Below are positions 54,293 to 63,994 of a stretch of 64,000 nt of DNA, piece by piece. The DNA comes from Streptomyces sp. RKAG293 (GTDB lineage Bacteria; Actinomycetota; Actinomycetes; Streptomycetales; Streptomycetaceae). The notes beneath the pieces were generated by a model, which did no database searches, was not told where the DNA came from, and saw only the letters and a list, made by a program, of their open reading frames with translations. Location of the stretch: the NCBI RefSeq assembly GCF_023701745.1, contig NZ_JAJOZB010000001.1:186001-250000 (forward strand), in the 5' to 3' direction. Position 1 is the stretch's first letter. Every line of letters begins with the position of its first letter. Made by a program: the position numbers and the translations under genes.

Positions 54293-55375
54293 ATGCATGG
54301 GTCACAGATGCTCGAGATTGACCGGGTGTCTGGATACGCGGAGACCAACGTCCGACTGCCCGAGTGCGCCCATGAGGCTCTGGGCGCGATCGTGGCTGAG
54401 CGGGGAACCTCACGGGACGAGGCCCTTCGCCAACTACTGGCGGCCCACGTCGAAGTGCAGGAAGGGCGGGATCCTGACGACCGGCTCACCCACATCTCCA
54501 CGGTACTGCGCTATCCGCCACCACCTCGGTGGCGCACCGATCCACGGCAGGACCGTCCCTTGCGGCTGCGTGTAGCCGCCGACGTGCTGACGCGTGCCCG
54601 CAGTGTCTCGCTGCACCTGCCCGGGCAGTACGAACGCAGCCACCGCGACTACCAGGGGCGAGCACTCACCGACGCCGTAATGACGGCCATCGCCGTGCGC
54701 GAGCCCTTCACCGACGCATTCCTCGACGGGCTGTTCCCGCTGCTGCGGCAGCGGGCCGCGCTCGCGCTGTGGCGGTTGGCGATGGCCGCAACCAGTACCC
54801 GCCCGGAGCGAGACCTGTTGTCCGCAGCCGAAGACGAACGGATCTTGGAGTCTTGCGGCGGGGCGGCGGATGCTCACACGCTCCTGCTCGCGAGGGCACT
54901 GGAAGAGGACGCGGCCTGGCATTCACCGCAGCGCTTCCAGGTCGCCCAGAACATCGCCCGCGACCTGCTGACCGGCACCAACGCCGGCGCCCACGAAGAC
55001 CTGCTCTACGAGCAGGACGATCAGTGGGAAGAGCGCTACCAGGACACCCTGCATGCCGCCGACGACCACCGGGCGCGCCTGATGGAGGGATCGACGGCCT
55101 ACGACTGGTCCGGGCGCGGCGGGACGGCGGTATGGCGGGCGCGCCGCCATGTGGATCTTCGGTACTTCGAGGACTGGCTGCTGCAGCGTCCGGCCGGCTC
55201 TGACTCCGAGCCGCAGCGGAAGCTGGACCCGCCCGGATGGCAGGTCCAGTTGCCCGGGCCGTGGCACGCCCGCGCGCCGGCCCTGTGCGACGGAGCGCTG
55301 CCCGAGCTGTACGCCCGGTGGGTGGCCGACGGGAAAGTCTTGTGCTTTCCCTTCCGCGACGGGCAAGCGGTCTAG
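54293..55375 (+). CDS. Hypothetical protein with ribbon-helix-helix-like start
   Basis: 360 aa. The N-terminal NVRLPECAHEALGAIVAERG and TSRDEALRQLLAAHV resemble a ribbon-helix-helix DNA-binding domain. The remainder is large, acidic and helical (DAFLDGLFPLLRQRAALALW, GRGGTAVWRARRHVDLRYFE) with no motif I can assign. Starts at 54293 and 54308 are equally likely. It is followed after 39 bp by another hypothetical gene on the same strand. Confidence 0.7.
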   Translation: MHGSQMLEIDRVSGYAETNVRLPECAHEALGAIVAERGTSRDEALRQLLAAHVEVQEGRDPDDRLTHISTVLRYPPPPRWRTDPRQDRPLRLRVAADVLTRARSVSLHLPGQYERSHRDYQGRALTDAVMTAIAVREPFTDAFLDGLFPLLRQRAALALWRLAMAATSTRPERDLLSAAEDERILESCGGAADAHTLLLARALEEDAAWHSPQRFQVAQNIARDLLTGTNAGAHEDLLYEQDDQWEERYQDTLHAADDHRARLMEGSTAYDWSGRGGTAVWRARRHVDLRYFEDWLLQRPAGSDSEPQRKLDPPGWQVQLPGPWHARAPALCDGALPELYARWVADGKVLCFPFRDGQAV

Positions 55376-55414
55376 CCGCTGCGCGACTCTCCAGACGGGC
55401 CCGGGCAGGTACCG

Positions 55415-55987
55415 GTGCCGGCGCCCGGGATGGAACCGGTCGCCGCGGCCGCCGCCGCGCTGCGCCCCGAGCAGATCAGCGCCTTCATCGAGGCGGTACT
55501 CGTGGTCTGGGACGGCCCGTCAGAGGAGGAGCCACCGATGGTGGGGTTCGGGCTGGACCTTCCAGTGGACAAGGCCCGTGCCTTCGGGTTCGTCACCGCC
55601 GAGGAGCAGCGGGAGGCCCGGGCCGCAGCGCGCGCCTCGACGCTGGCCGCTATGGAGGCGGTCATCCAAGCCTTCGAGGACGACGATCCGGACGACGAAG
55701 ACCGGCTCCGTGTGCTGCGGGAGCAGCACGAACGCGGCGACGCGCGCGCGTTCGGGCGCCTGGCCCAGCAGTACGACCGGGGCATCGGCGCGAAATTCGT
55801 GGTGAGCAGGGCCGTGTGGCGGTGGCCAGGGCACACCGTGGCCGCCACCGTGCTGGCCGGCCAGGACCAGCCGGACTTCGTACAGTTTCTTGCCACCTGG
55901 GCCTTTCGAACCACCTCTCTGTCCCTGGAACAGTCGATGCAGGCGGCGTGGCACGAGGCGTTCGACCGGTACGGCCGCCGTCTGTGA
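55415..55987 (+). CDS. Hypothetical protein, 190 aa
   Basis: Helical protein (AIEAVLVVWDGPSEEE, STLAAMEAVIQAFEDDDPDD, REQHERGDARAFGRLAQQYD) with a C-terminal WAFRTTSLSLEQSMQAAWHE. No domain recognised. Probably co-transcribed with the upstream gene. Confidence 0.65.
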   Translation: MPAPGMEPVAAAAAALRPEQISAFIEAVLVVWDGPSEEEPPMVGFGLDLPVDKARAFGFVTAEEQREARAAARASTLAAMEAVIQAFEDDDPDDEDRLRVLREQHERGDARAFGRLAQQYDRGIGAKFVVSRAVWRWPGHTVAATVLAGQDQPDFVQFLATWAFRTTSLSLEQSMQAAWHEAFDRYGRRL

Positions 55988-56113
55988 CACCCACCGATAC
56001 ATCACCTGCTCGTCCCTTTGAGAAATTGGACCCACCAGCCCGGGCAAGAACGACCCGGGGGTCTGCCACCGGGCGGACTGAGCCAGCGCGCCCGTCCGAA
56101 GGGGAAACCGCAT

Positions 56114-56425
56114 ATGTCTCTCGTGAATGGCCTGCTCACCGCGGCCGGAACCACCGGCATCGCCGCTGTCTTACTGGCCCTGGCCGGCGCGCACTGGTGG
56201 CTGACCGTGGCTGCGGTTATCTGTTGTGCCCTGGTCCTGGTCGTGGTCGGCATTCAATCGGTCTTCCCGCAGGAATCCGAGCACCGGCTGGCCTGGTGGC
56301 GTGACTGGCGACGCCACCAGCAACTGCGCCGCCACGGCGCGCCTCCTGAGCACCCTCCCACCGATGACCGAGATCGGGCGCCCGGTGACGCCCAGTCCCG
56401 CCTCGGCCGCGGGCCCCATGATTGA
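56114..56425 (+). CDS. Two-helix membrane protein, 103 aa
   Basis: Membrane helices GLLTAAGTTGIAAVLLALAG and WLTVAAVICCALVLVVVG, then a basic cytoplasmic tail (RLAWWRDWRRHQQLRRHG). A ribosome-like site (GGGGAAA) lies upstream of ATG 56114. Function unknown. Confidence 0.7.
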   Translation: MSLVNGLLTAAGTTGIAAVLLALAGAHWWLTVAAVICCALVLVVVGIQSVFPQESEHRLAWWRDWRRHQQLRRHGAPPEHPPTDDRDRAPGDAQSRLGRGPHD

Positions 56426-56504
56426 CCAGCGGCACGGCAGCGGCGCCTCGGCCCTGATGGGAATCCGTGATTTTGGCTGTGACCGCGCTTCCGTGATGAC
56501 TACG

Positions 56505-56718
56505 GTTGGATGAGGATTCGGGCTCTCAGTACGTGGAACGAGGCCCGGCCGTACATCTGTCGCTTGATCGTCTTGACGCGGTTGACGTGGCCTTCTACTA
56601 CGCCAGAGCTGTATTGCAATGTCAGGCCAGCGGTGACGGCGTCGATGTCGAACTTCATGAACCGGGCGAACCCTACCCCCTTCGCCCGTGGCCGAACTGG
56701 CCCAGCTATCTTCGTCAT
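56505..56718 (-). mobile_element. ISL3-family transposase C-terminal fragment
   Basis: YSSGVVEGHVNRVKTIKRQM and YGRASFHVLRARIL, the catalytic-glutamate block and end of an ISL3 transposase, 65 percent like the larger remnant at 18964. Nothing else of the element remains. Confidence 0.85.
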
Positions 56719-56754
56719 CGCTGGTCAACGCGACGTTCGAGCGAGGTGGGGTAC

Positions 56755-57270
56755 GTGTCAGACCTTGACGAGTTGAAGCGCCTGTTGGGAGAGCCTGCGC
56801 CAAGGCCGCACTCGCCGAGCGACTGGGCTCAGGTTGAAAACCACCTCGGCTCGTCGCTGCCGAGCGACTACAAGGCCTTCATGGACGCCTATGGCAGCGG
56901 CATCATCTCCGAAGAGCTCATGGTCTTCCACCCTCAAGGTTCGACCCCGCTCCTGCCGCACATGCGCGAGATACACGAGCGCGTCAGCCGGTCCCGCGAG
57001 CGGCGCCCGGACGACTTTCCTCATCCGTTCCACCCTGAGGAAAATGGTCTCATCTATTGGGGGTACGACTTCGGCGGGGATGAGCACTTCTTCATGCCGT
57101 GCAGCCCTGATCCGAACCGATGGAAGGTCGTCACAGCGGTGCATGGATCCAGCTGCGTGACCTTCGACGGCCCGTTTACCGCCTTCGTCCTCAACTTCGT
57201 CACGAATCTTCAGTTCATGGACGAAGCGGGCAACATCGGACCCGCGACACCCAGCTTCGAGTCCGCCTGA
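56755..57270 (+). CDS. SMI1/KNR4 (SUKH) family protein
   Basis: 171 aa. The SUKH fold: SPSDWAQVENHLGSSLPSDYK followed by FMDAYGSGIISEELMVFHP and later LIYWGYDFGGDEHFFMPCS. In bacteria it is the commonest immunity family of polymorphic toxins. GTG 56755 has GAGGTGGGG upstream. The 5' flank is directly adjacent to ISL3 debris, and no toxin gene is present. Confidence 0.85.
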   Translation: MSDLDELKRLLGEPAPRPHSPSDWAQVENHLGSSLPSDYKAFMDAYGSGIISEELMVFHPQGSTPLLPHMREIHERVSRSRERRPDDFPHPFHPEENGLIYWGYDFGGDEHFFMPCSPDPNRWKVVTAVHGSSCVTFDGPFTAFVLNFVTNLQFMDEAGNIGPATPSFESA

Positions 57271-57360
57271 CCCAGCGTCCACATCAACGATCCGCAAGGG
57301 GCGTAGTCATCACGGAAGCGCGGTCACAGCCGTGATGGCTCTGCCCGCGATTCGTGAAGG

Positions 57361-57804
57361 TCAAGGTTGGCGGTTCTGTCTGTGTTGGAGGATGGGCTTC
57401 AGGAGTCTCTCGGCTTCGCTACGGACCCCGGCGTCGTCATCGGCCGTCAGTTCCTGCAGTTGGCGGACGAGTCGACTTTCACCTTCCTCGGTCATCCAGT
57501 TGGGGTCACAATCCACTGCTGCGCTGAGTTGGTCCAAGGTCCCCATCTCTGCCGCGCAGAAGAGGGCTGCCAGGACGGCTCGCAGTCCCCGGGTATCCCC
57601 TCGCGCCAACAATGCCTCAGCCGTCTCCTGGGTCACCCCCGTGTCCTGAGCGTCTAGCAGCAGCCGGTGGAGAACGTCGGCTACCCCTACGAGTTCTGCC
57701 AAAACTGCGAGTCGCCGACCCGCATCAGCTCTCACGGACCACAAAGGTGAGTCCGCATCCTCTATTGCTGCAGTCAGCTCTTGATCGGGACCGGTCGGTG
57801 TCAT
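57361..57804 (-). CDS. HEAT-repeat-like protein, 147 aa
   Basis: Repeating helical units: SVRADAGRRLAVLAELVGVA, TQETAEALLARGDTRGLRAV and GVRSEAERLLKPILQH, the spacing of HEAT or armadillo-like repeats. ATG 57804. Converges on the SUKH gene. Such short repeat proteins often mediate binding or immunity; the partner is unknown. Confidence 0.65.
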   Translation of the reverse strand: MTPTGPDQELTAAIEDADSPLWSVRADAGRRLAVLAELVGVADVLHRLLLDAQDTGVTQETAEALLARGDTRGLRAVLAALFCAAEMGTLDQLSAAVDCDPNWMTEEGESRLVRQLQELTADDDAGVRSEAERLLKPILQHRQNRQP

Positions 57805-57884
57805 ATCCCCATCATGGCAGGGCAAGGCTCCGCTGAGCTGGGACTTTCTCCTCCCCCGCCCGAGGTCGGCGTCGTCATTCTCGG

Positions 57885-57940
57885 ATGAGGATTCTCGTCC
57901 GAAGGAGAGCGAAGGAGGCCCGGCCGTACATCGCTCTATC
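57885..57940 (-). mobile_element. Terminal ISL3 scrap
   Basis: MYGRASFALLRTRILIRE, the last residues of an ISL3 transposase, directly joined to the next pseudogene. Confidence 0.7.
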
Positions 57941-58120
57941 GTGGCCATCGGCGACGGCCGGACCATCGTCACCCAGGGCGGCCCGCGCCAGCTGGCCGAC
58001 GACGTCGAACAGGCATGGGACCAGTGGATCAGCGCAGGCCGACCCTCGCTCTACGACTATGGGATGACCGTCGAACCGGACGGCCACCAATGCGTATGGG
58101 CCCTCGACCCAGACTCTGCA
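57938..58120 (+). pseudogene. C-terminus of a PIMT-like methyltransferase
   Basis: TIVTQGGPRQLADDVEQAWD and SLYDYGMTVEPDGHQCVWA follow the end of the isoaspartate-type methyltransferases found with FxLD lanthipeptides in Streptomyces (the GP.RLWDEVE...W....GRP....GLTVTPDG.Q.VW pattern). The SAM-binding half is missing. Left by ISL3 insertion. Confidence 0.6.
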
Positions 58121-58227
58121 CAAGGCCGAGACACAGGACCCGCTGTCCGACAACGTCGTGCACTTTCCCAAGCACTGCCCGGCGGCCGACTCCGGGTGGT
58201 CCCCGACATCGCTGCTGGGGACCACTG

Positions 58228-60990
58228 TCAGGCGACGCCGAGCTTCTGGCGGGTGTGGCGCAAGAAGTCGCGGACCGTGGTCTCGCACCGCCAAGGGGCC
58301 AGGCCAGTGTCGAGCTCGCGGACGTAGTCCAGGCCTGACTGGACAGGGGCGAGGATGTCGACGGCCTGGTGGCCGAGCGCAGGCCCTGGTCGAAGGTCGC
58401 GGCCCTGGAAATGGGCGGCCCCCACGATCGTCAGCCTCATCCCGACCGAGCGGGTGAACACCCCGGGCGGCATCGCGGCTGCCTGAGCGTTCCAGGTCCC
58501 TCGGTCGGCGGCGTTCAGTACTGCGAAGTCGCCGCCGCGGCGACACAGCTCCCGGGCCGCCAGCAACGTCAGGACCTGTCCGGCTCCTGCACCAACCTCT
58601 CGAGGAAGCGCTCGACATCGTCGACGGTCACACCGACGAGATGGCCTGCGACGACCGCCCCGCCCAGTTCGGACCGAACGGCCGCCATCCACGACGCTGC
58701 GGGGATGCCCCGAACCATTGCAGCCTCAGCGCTGGCTCCGATCAGTTCAAGCGCTGAGTCCGCTTCCCCCTCGATGACCGCCACGGTGAGGATCTGACCC
58801 ATGCGCGTTGCGGTACCCGAATCGTGGACAGCCGCGCCGAGCGAAACGAGGTAGACCCAGGGGGCGAGCTGCTCGGGGGCGTTGGCAGTGATCGCAGCGG
58901 CGATGGTCGCCCAGGTGTCCAAGGCGTCAGGGGACTGCCAGGCCGCAGGGCGGGCCAGGGCTGTGGCGGCCGCCCCGGGCTGCCACAGGTCGGCTTCCGC
59001 CTGCACGAGCAGGAGGTCGGGGGCCAAGGGGAGGTCCACGACGAAACCGGCCAGCAGGCGAGCGTGGTCGTCCGCGCGGGAGTCGGGGAGGCGTTGTTTG
59101 TCGATCAGCTCGCGGACGAGGGCAAGGGTGCCGAAGGCCGGTATGCCAACCCTGCGGGCGGTGTCCCGGACGAAGGTGTCGGGGCCAGAATCCGGAAGGC
59201 CTGCGTCTCGGCCCCCTGCTGGTCGCCGCCGCGGCGCAGCACATCCAAGGCGGCGAGATCCAGGTGCACGTCGGCGAACCGTGTGCCGCCCTGTTGCAGG
59301 ACCTGGGCGGCCTGCTCCGGGTGCCCGTCGGCCTCCAACAGCTCTGCCATCGCGATGACGGCGTACACGCTGGTGTTCTGGAGCGGGCGCAGCAGCCGCA
59401 GCGCCCCGGCCGGATCACCGTGGTGGCGAGCCTTCGCCTCCATCACCGCGTAGAGGTCACGAGCGACGGAATCGGCCGCGCGGAGGCCCTCCAGAACAGG
59501 GATCGGCCACTGGCCCAATTCCGCAAGCCGCTTGCAGGCCGTCAGGCGCTGCTCGTCGTCGCCTGCCGCCTCAAGCGCTTCGCCCCATAGGCGCCGCTGT
59601 TCGTCTTCGGACGCTCCTATCGCCGCCGCCCGGGCGGCGGCGAGCTCCGCGGCGTACCGGTCGGAAGCCGATGCCGAGCGAGCCGCGAGGGCGTCGGCGG
59701 TGTCGGTGCGGCCGTCCCGGTAGGCGATCCGCGCAGCGAACGCGGCAAGGCCCGGTGCCGCGGCTTCCGTTGCCGTGGCTTCCCCCTGCGGGGCGGGCAG
59801 CGCGGCGGCCAGAGCCGCATCAGTGTCGGGAAGTAGGAGGCGGGCCTGCAGGAGAACCGCCGCGGCGGCGTCGCTGGGGCCGTCCCACCGGCGCCGGTCC
59901 GCGCGGGCGGCCTCAGCAAGCCGCAACACCCGCCGAAGGTCGGCATCGCGTGAGGGCGACTTGTGGGTCTGGAGCCGGTCCAACAGGGTGCGGGCGATCA
60001 AGATCTGGATGGTCGCACTGCCCGGACACAGATCCAGGGCCGCCTCATAGCGCGACAGCGCCTGGTCGTGGTCGTGGCGCTGGGTAGCCTGATCGCCGAG
60101 GAACAGCAGCGCGGTGGAAATGCCCTGTCAGTCCGCGGCTGTCTGCGGAAGAAGGCTGGATGGCACAGGTACTGGCCCCGGCTGCCCGCGGTGGGCCAAG
60201 ATCGCCAGGCCGATGTCCACCAGGATCCGCCCGCCGACACGCGAGCCCGCCGCTTCCAGGGTCTCCTTCGCCTGCTCCTGGGCGATCTCCACCTCGAACA
60301 GGCCGCCGACGGCGCGCCAGTAGCCCTCCGGCTGGGAACCGGCGGCGGCGGCGCGCCGGTAAGCCTCAGCAGCCCGGGCCGGCAGTCCGTACTCGTTGGC
60401 GTAGCCGCCGACCGCCACCCACACCTCCCGCTCGTCGGGCCCGCGCCATTCCGGCTTGTCGTCCTCACGCCGGTGCAGCCAGTTCGGGGTCTTCTCCAGC
60501 AGGAGCCCGCAGCAGCCGTCCGGGTCGCTTCGTTTGCTGGCGAGAGTTGCGGCGAGCCGCTCGATCGGCCGGCGTGCGCTCAGATCGGTGCGCGGAACGG
60601 AGGCGTGCAACCTGCGCAGAGGACGTGCTGCCTCGGGGGGCAGGTGGTCCAGGTTCGTGTAGAACTCAGCCAGGATGGAGTCCCCCTGCACCCGCGGAGC
60701 TTCGGCGAGTTCAAACAGAGCTGCGAGCGCGCTGCCGTCGAGCCTCTGAGCGGAGGGGACCTCGACCTTCCACCCCTCGCCGGTCGACATCACGGTGTCG
60801 GCGGTGACGGCCTGCCAGTACCCGATGCCGCTCTCCAGGTCAACCAGCACGACGATCACGGGGAAGTCATGGTGGAGCCAGTACTGGCCGTGACCGTCCC
60901 CGAAGGGGAACCACCAGCCGTTCGGCGACTGCCGCTTGTCGAAGAAGCTGGGTCCGGACTTGACCTGCACGGCGATGTGACAGGGCCAGA
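58228..60990 (-). pseudogene. DUF4365/TPR gene with several lesions
   Basis: The N-terminal part (HIAVQVKSGPSFFDK, WWFPFGDGHGQYWLHHDFPV) matches DUF4365, a nuclease-like module. A long repeat region of TPR type follows. Lesions: N-terminus lost at the transposase stub (60990), an in-frame TGA at 60128-60130 where the sequence continues normally, a one-base gap at the G run 59181-59184 and another near 58575. Corrected, the protein would be about 920 aa. DUF4365/TPR proteins are often defence related. Confidence 0.75.
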
Positions 60991-60995
60991 AACCC

Positions 60996-61403
60996 ATGGC
61001 GATCGTGATCACGGCCGGGCAGCGAGGGGACTCGCCGCAGTTCGAGCCCGTGCTGGAAAAGGTCCGCGTGCCCCGCATCGGACTAGGCCGGCCACGCGTC
61101 CGCCCCGATCGCGTGCGGGCCGACAAGGCGTACGCCTCCCGCAGAAACCGCGCTTACCTGCGGCGCCGCGGAATCCGCTGCACCATCCCCGACAAGGCCG
61201 ACCAGACACGCAACCGCCAGAAGCTCGGCTCCCGCGGCGGCCGACCACCACGTTTCGACCCGGCCGACTACCGCAAGCGCCACGCGGTCGAGTGCGGGAT
61301 CAACCGCCTCAAGAGGCACCGCGCCGTCGCCACGCGATACGACAAGCTCGCCGTCCGCTACGAGGCGACCGTGCTGATCGCTGCTATCAACGAGTGGCTG
61401 TGA
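60996..61403 (+). mobile_element. IS5-family transposase C-terminal stub
   Basis: 135 residues: [18 protein letters not shown], then [20 protein letters not shown] with a catalytic aspartate and [20 protein letters not shown] with the glutamate. The N-terminus is absent; the join to the DUF4365 relic is at about 60990. Confidence 0.87.
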
Positions 61404-61549
61404 TCGGCACCCGTCGCGCGACGGCCTCGAAGCAGGGCTGCGTGACCTGAAGGCGGCCGCGGAAGCCGGTACCCAGGACCGCCGGAACCGACAGACCAGC
61501 GACACCCCGCCGAACGGGCTGCTCATCCGGGGGGTTGTAGCGTGACCGG

Positions 61550-62880
61550 ATGAGGAGCGACGTATATCGGGACGTGGGCGAGGCCGCCTGGTCGTGGGTG
61601 CTGAACCACGTGCGCGAGGCCGAGGGCCCATGGCTCGTACAGGCGGTGGTGGAGGGCGGTCCGGAAACCGTGTCGCCGCCACAGGACCGCGATTCGCTGT
61701 ACGCGGGGATCGCCGGCTTGGCCCGGTGCTGGCCGAGATCGCGCAGTACCGGGAGCTGAGCGCGCGGGAAGCGGCACTGGCGACCGGCATCGTGACCAGG
61801 CTGTCGGCACAGGCCGGGCAGCGAACGGAACCCTCGCTGTACGACGGCCTCGCAGGCGACGCGACGGCGCTCAGACTGCTCGCCCCAGGCGAGGAAGCCG
61901 TGGCACTGCGGCGGCTGGCCGCCCTGGCGACCGGCGACGGGTGGAAGACCACCCTCGATTTCGAACCGGGCTCCGACGCACCCCTCACCGACGTCATCAT
62001 GGGGACCGCGGGCGTCGTGATGACGGCGGTCTGGGCGAAGAGCGAGTTCGCAGAGGCGATCGCGACGACGGGAGGCGAGGCGCTGCTGCGGGCAGCGGAC
62101 CGTACGGAAGCGGGCCTCGACTGGGGCATGACCCCGGGGAGGCCGTCGAGGGCACCGAACTACTCGCACGGAACCGCCGGCATCGCGGCCGCACTGGCGG
62201 TCGCGGGCACCGCCCTGGACCGTCAGGACTTCATCGAGGCGGCGGTGGAAGGCGCCCGGCACGTCCTCTCGGTGGGGTCCTTGGAGGACGCCGGTTTCGT
62301 CGTCCCGCACACGATCCCGCCGTCGAAACGGGAGGTGGAACCGGTGACGTACACGTGGTGCCACGGCCCGGCGGGCACCTCGCACCTGTTCACCGCACTG
62401 GCGCACGCAGGGGTCGCCGAGGTGGCGGGCCATGACGTCGACGAACTGCGGCACCGCTGTATGACCTCGATCCTCACCTCGGGCCTGCCGCAACGCCTCC
62501 GTCCCGGTTTCTGGGACAACGACGGCCGCTGTTGCGGAACGGCAGGCGTCGGAGACGTCCTGCTAGACGCCGCCCAGGACTGCCGGTCGCCGCAGCGGAG
62601 GCAGACCCTGCTGCGGGCCGCGCACCGGATGGGCGATGCGCTGGTCGACCGGGTCATCAGAGATGATGCGGGCGCCCGTTGGCGCTTTCTGGAACACCGC
62701 GAGGACCCGCCGCTGCTGCCGCCCCAGACGACGTGGATGCAGGGCGCGGCAGGCATCGCGGCCTACCTTCTGCGCCTCGCCCGGTACGGCGAGAGCGGCC
62801 CCGACGCCCCAGTCGTGGACCGCCCGGACCAGTGGTGGGCCGTGCCGACGCACCTGCGGAGTACTCGCACGGACTCATGA
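61550..62880 (+). CDS. LanC-like cyclase with CCG zinc motif, one frameshift
   Basis: Corrected length about 443 aa. Seven-fold helical toroid repeats end in GG or GxAG: SLYDGLAGDATALRLL, APNYSHGTAGIAAAL (histidine motif), TYTWCHGPAGTSHLF (first zinc cysteine) and DGRCCGTAGVGDVLL, then WMQGAAGIAAYLLRLA. In classical LanC the last pair is Cys-His; here it is Cys-Cys, as in the CCG group of lanthionine cyclases. The frame breaks at CCC 61722-61724 (one C short). Function without a LanB or precursor in the window is unclear: lanthionine formation or a LanC-like glutathione role. Confidence 0.78.
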
Positions 62881-63236
62881 GCGAGTGGTGGCTTCATTCG
62901 AGACAAGTAATCCATAACGATCTCGGCCCAGGCCTTGTGCGATGCGCGGGCCGCCCTAGGCCAAGAGCGGAACGGTGCAGGAGCGGGTCGAGTTCAGGGG
63001 CGACCGCTGTCGAGCGGAAGGCGCCGATGCAGGCCACGGAAGGCAGCACCTCAACGGGGCCGAAGGCGCCGGCAGCCTGGTCCGGGTACTCGCGGGAGGG
63101 GGGAACCGAATGGACCGGCGTGGAGGGGAACGCACGTTCAGCCTGCCGCTGGAGACTCCTGACCTTCATGTCATTGACGGGCTTGCACGGGTAGCCCTCC
63201 AGCATCCCTCCGTAGGTCGAAGACATTCGCAGCTCG
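62881..63236. other. Gene-free stretch
   Basis: No convincing gene; a minus-strand frame of 110 codons has no recognisable domain. Confidence 0.35.
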
Positions 63237-63329
63237 GTGAGTTCGATCGAACGTCCAGACGAGAGGGCTATGTGGCTCAGTGACTTGCCGACACCCTATG
63301 TGCAAGATTCACTTCCGATACACGGCCTA

Positions 63330-63467
63330 GTAGTCGTTGAACAGCGTGCCGACTTCCAGGGCCACGCCGTGGCCGCGCGCGCTGACCCTTCGCTCCCCGA
63401 GGAGGACATGAAGGGCTTTCGGACGGTCGGCGACGCCGCCGACTACATTCTCAAGAAGCAGGTCTGA
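63330..63467 (+). pseudogene. Acyl-carrier-protein C-terminal remnant
   Basis: The last about 22 residues, PEEDMKGFRTVGDAADYIL and a basic end, match the C-terminal helix of acyl carrier proteins (compare the TVGDAVDYI pattern). The phosphopantetheine serine segment (DSL) and N-terminus are missing. Possibly the end of an ACP from a lost polyketide or fatty-acid cluster. Confidence 0.5.
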
Positions 63468-63700
63468 GAACCTGCCCCCCGGCACCGTGATGAGCACGGT
63501 AGCTTGCGAGTGCGCGGCGTTTCAGTCACTGTCGGTGATCGGAGGCCGTCGCTTGAGGGGGAAGCGCCTGGCCCGGGTGGTTGTCACAGGCGGTGGTTCG
63601 GCACGGCGGTTGCCACCGAGGTTCTGCGGTCGCCGTAAGGCGATTGGTCGCCCGGTGGGCAGGCTGCTCGTCGTCCACCGGGCGCACTTTCGTCGGGCGG
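63468..63700. other. Gene-free stretch
   Basis: No supportable gene. Confidence 0.4.
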
Positions 63701-63994
63701 TCAGCGGACGGGCATCTGGAGGTCGTAGTCGCGGAAGTCGACGGCGTACCAGGCGACCGTCTGCGAGGCGACCTTGAACATCTTCTCGTGGATGGGGACG
63801 AGCAGCGGGAACTTCTGCTGGATCTCGTACACGGGCCGGTAGAGGTAGGGGCCGAGGGTGGCGACGGGGATGTCCAGCAACGGGTTGGGCTTGATGTCGA
63901 GGATGTCTGCGACGTGGGTGTCCATCATCCGGACCATGGAGGCGCCGACGGCCCCGGCGCCGGGGAAGATCTTCCGGTCCATCCAGTCCAGCAT
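63701..63994 (-). CDS. Unrecognised protein, C-terminal part at right edge
   Basis: At least 97 residues, and the frame may continue past 64000. The sequence (LDWMDRKIFPGAGAVGASMV, NPLLDIPVATLGPYLYRPVY, FKVASQTVAWYAVDFRDYDL) is well conserved-looking, with clear helices and strands, but I recognise no family. It could be the C-terminus of a longer enzyme or an intact small protein. Confidence 0.55.
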   Translation of the reverse strand: MLDWMDRKIFPGAGAVGASMVRMMDTHVADILDIKPNPLLDIPVATLGPYLYRPVYEIQQKFPLLVPIHEKMFKVASQTVAWYAVDFRDYDLQMPVR

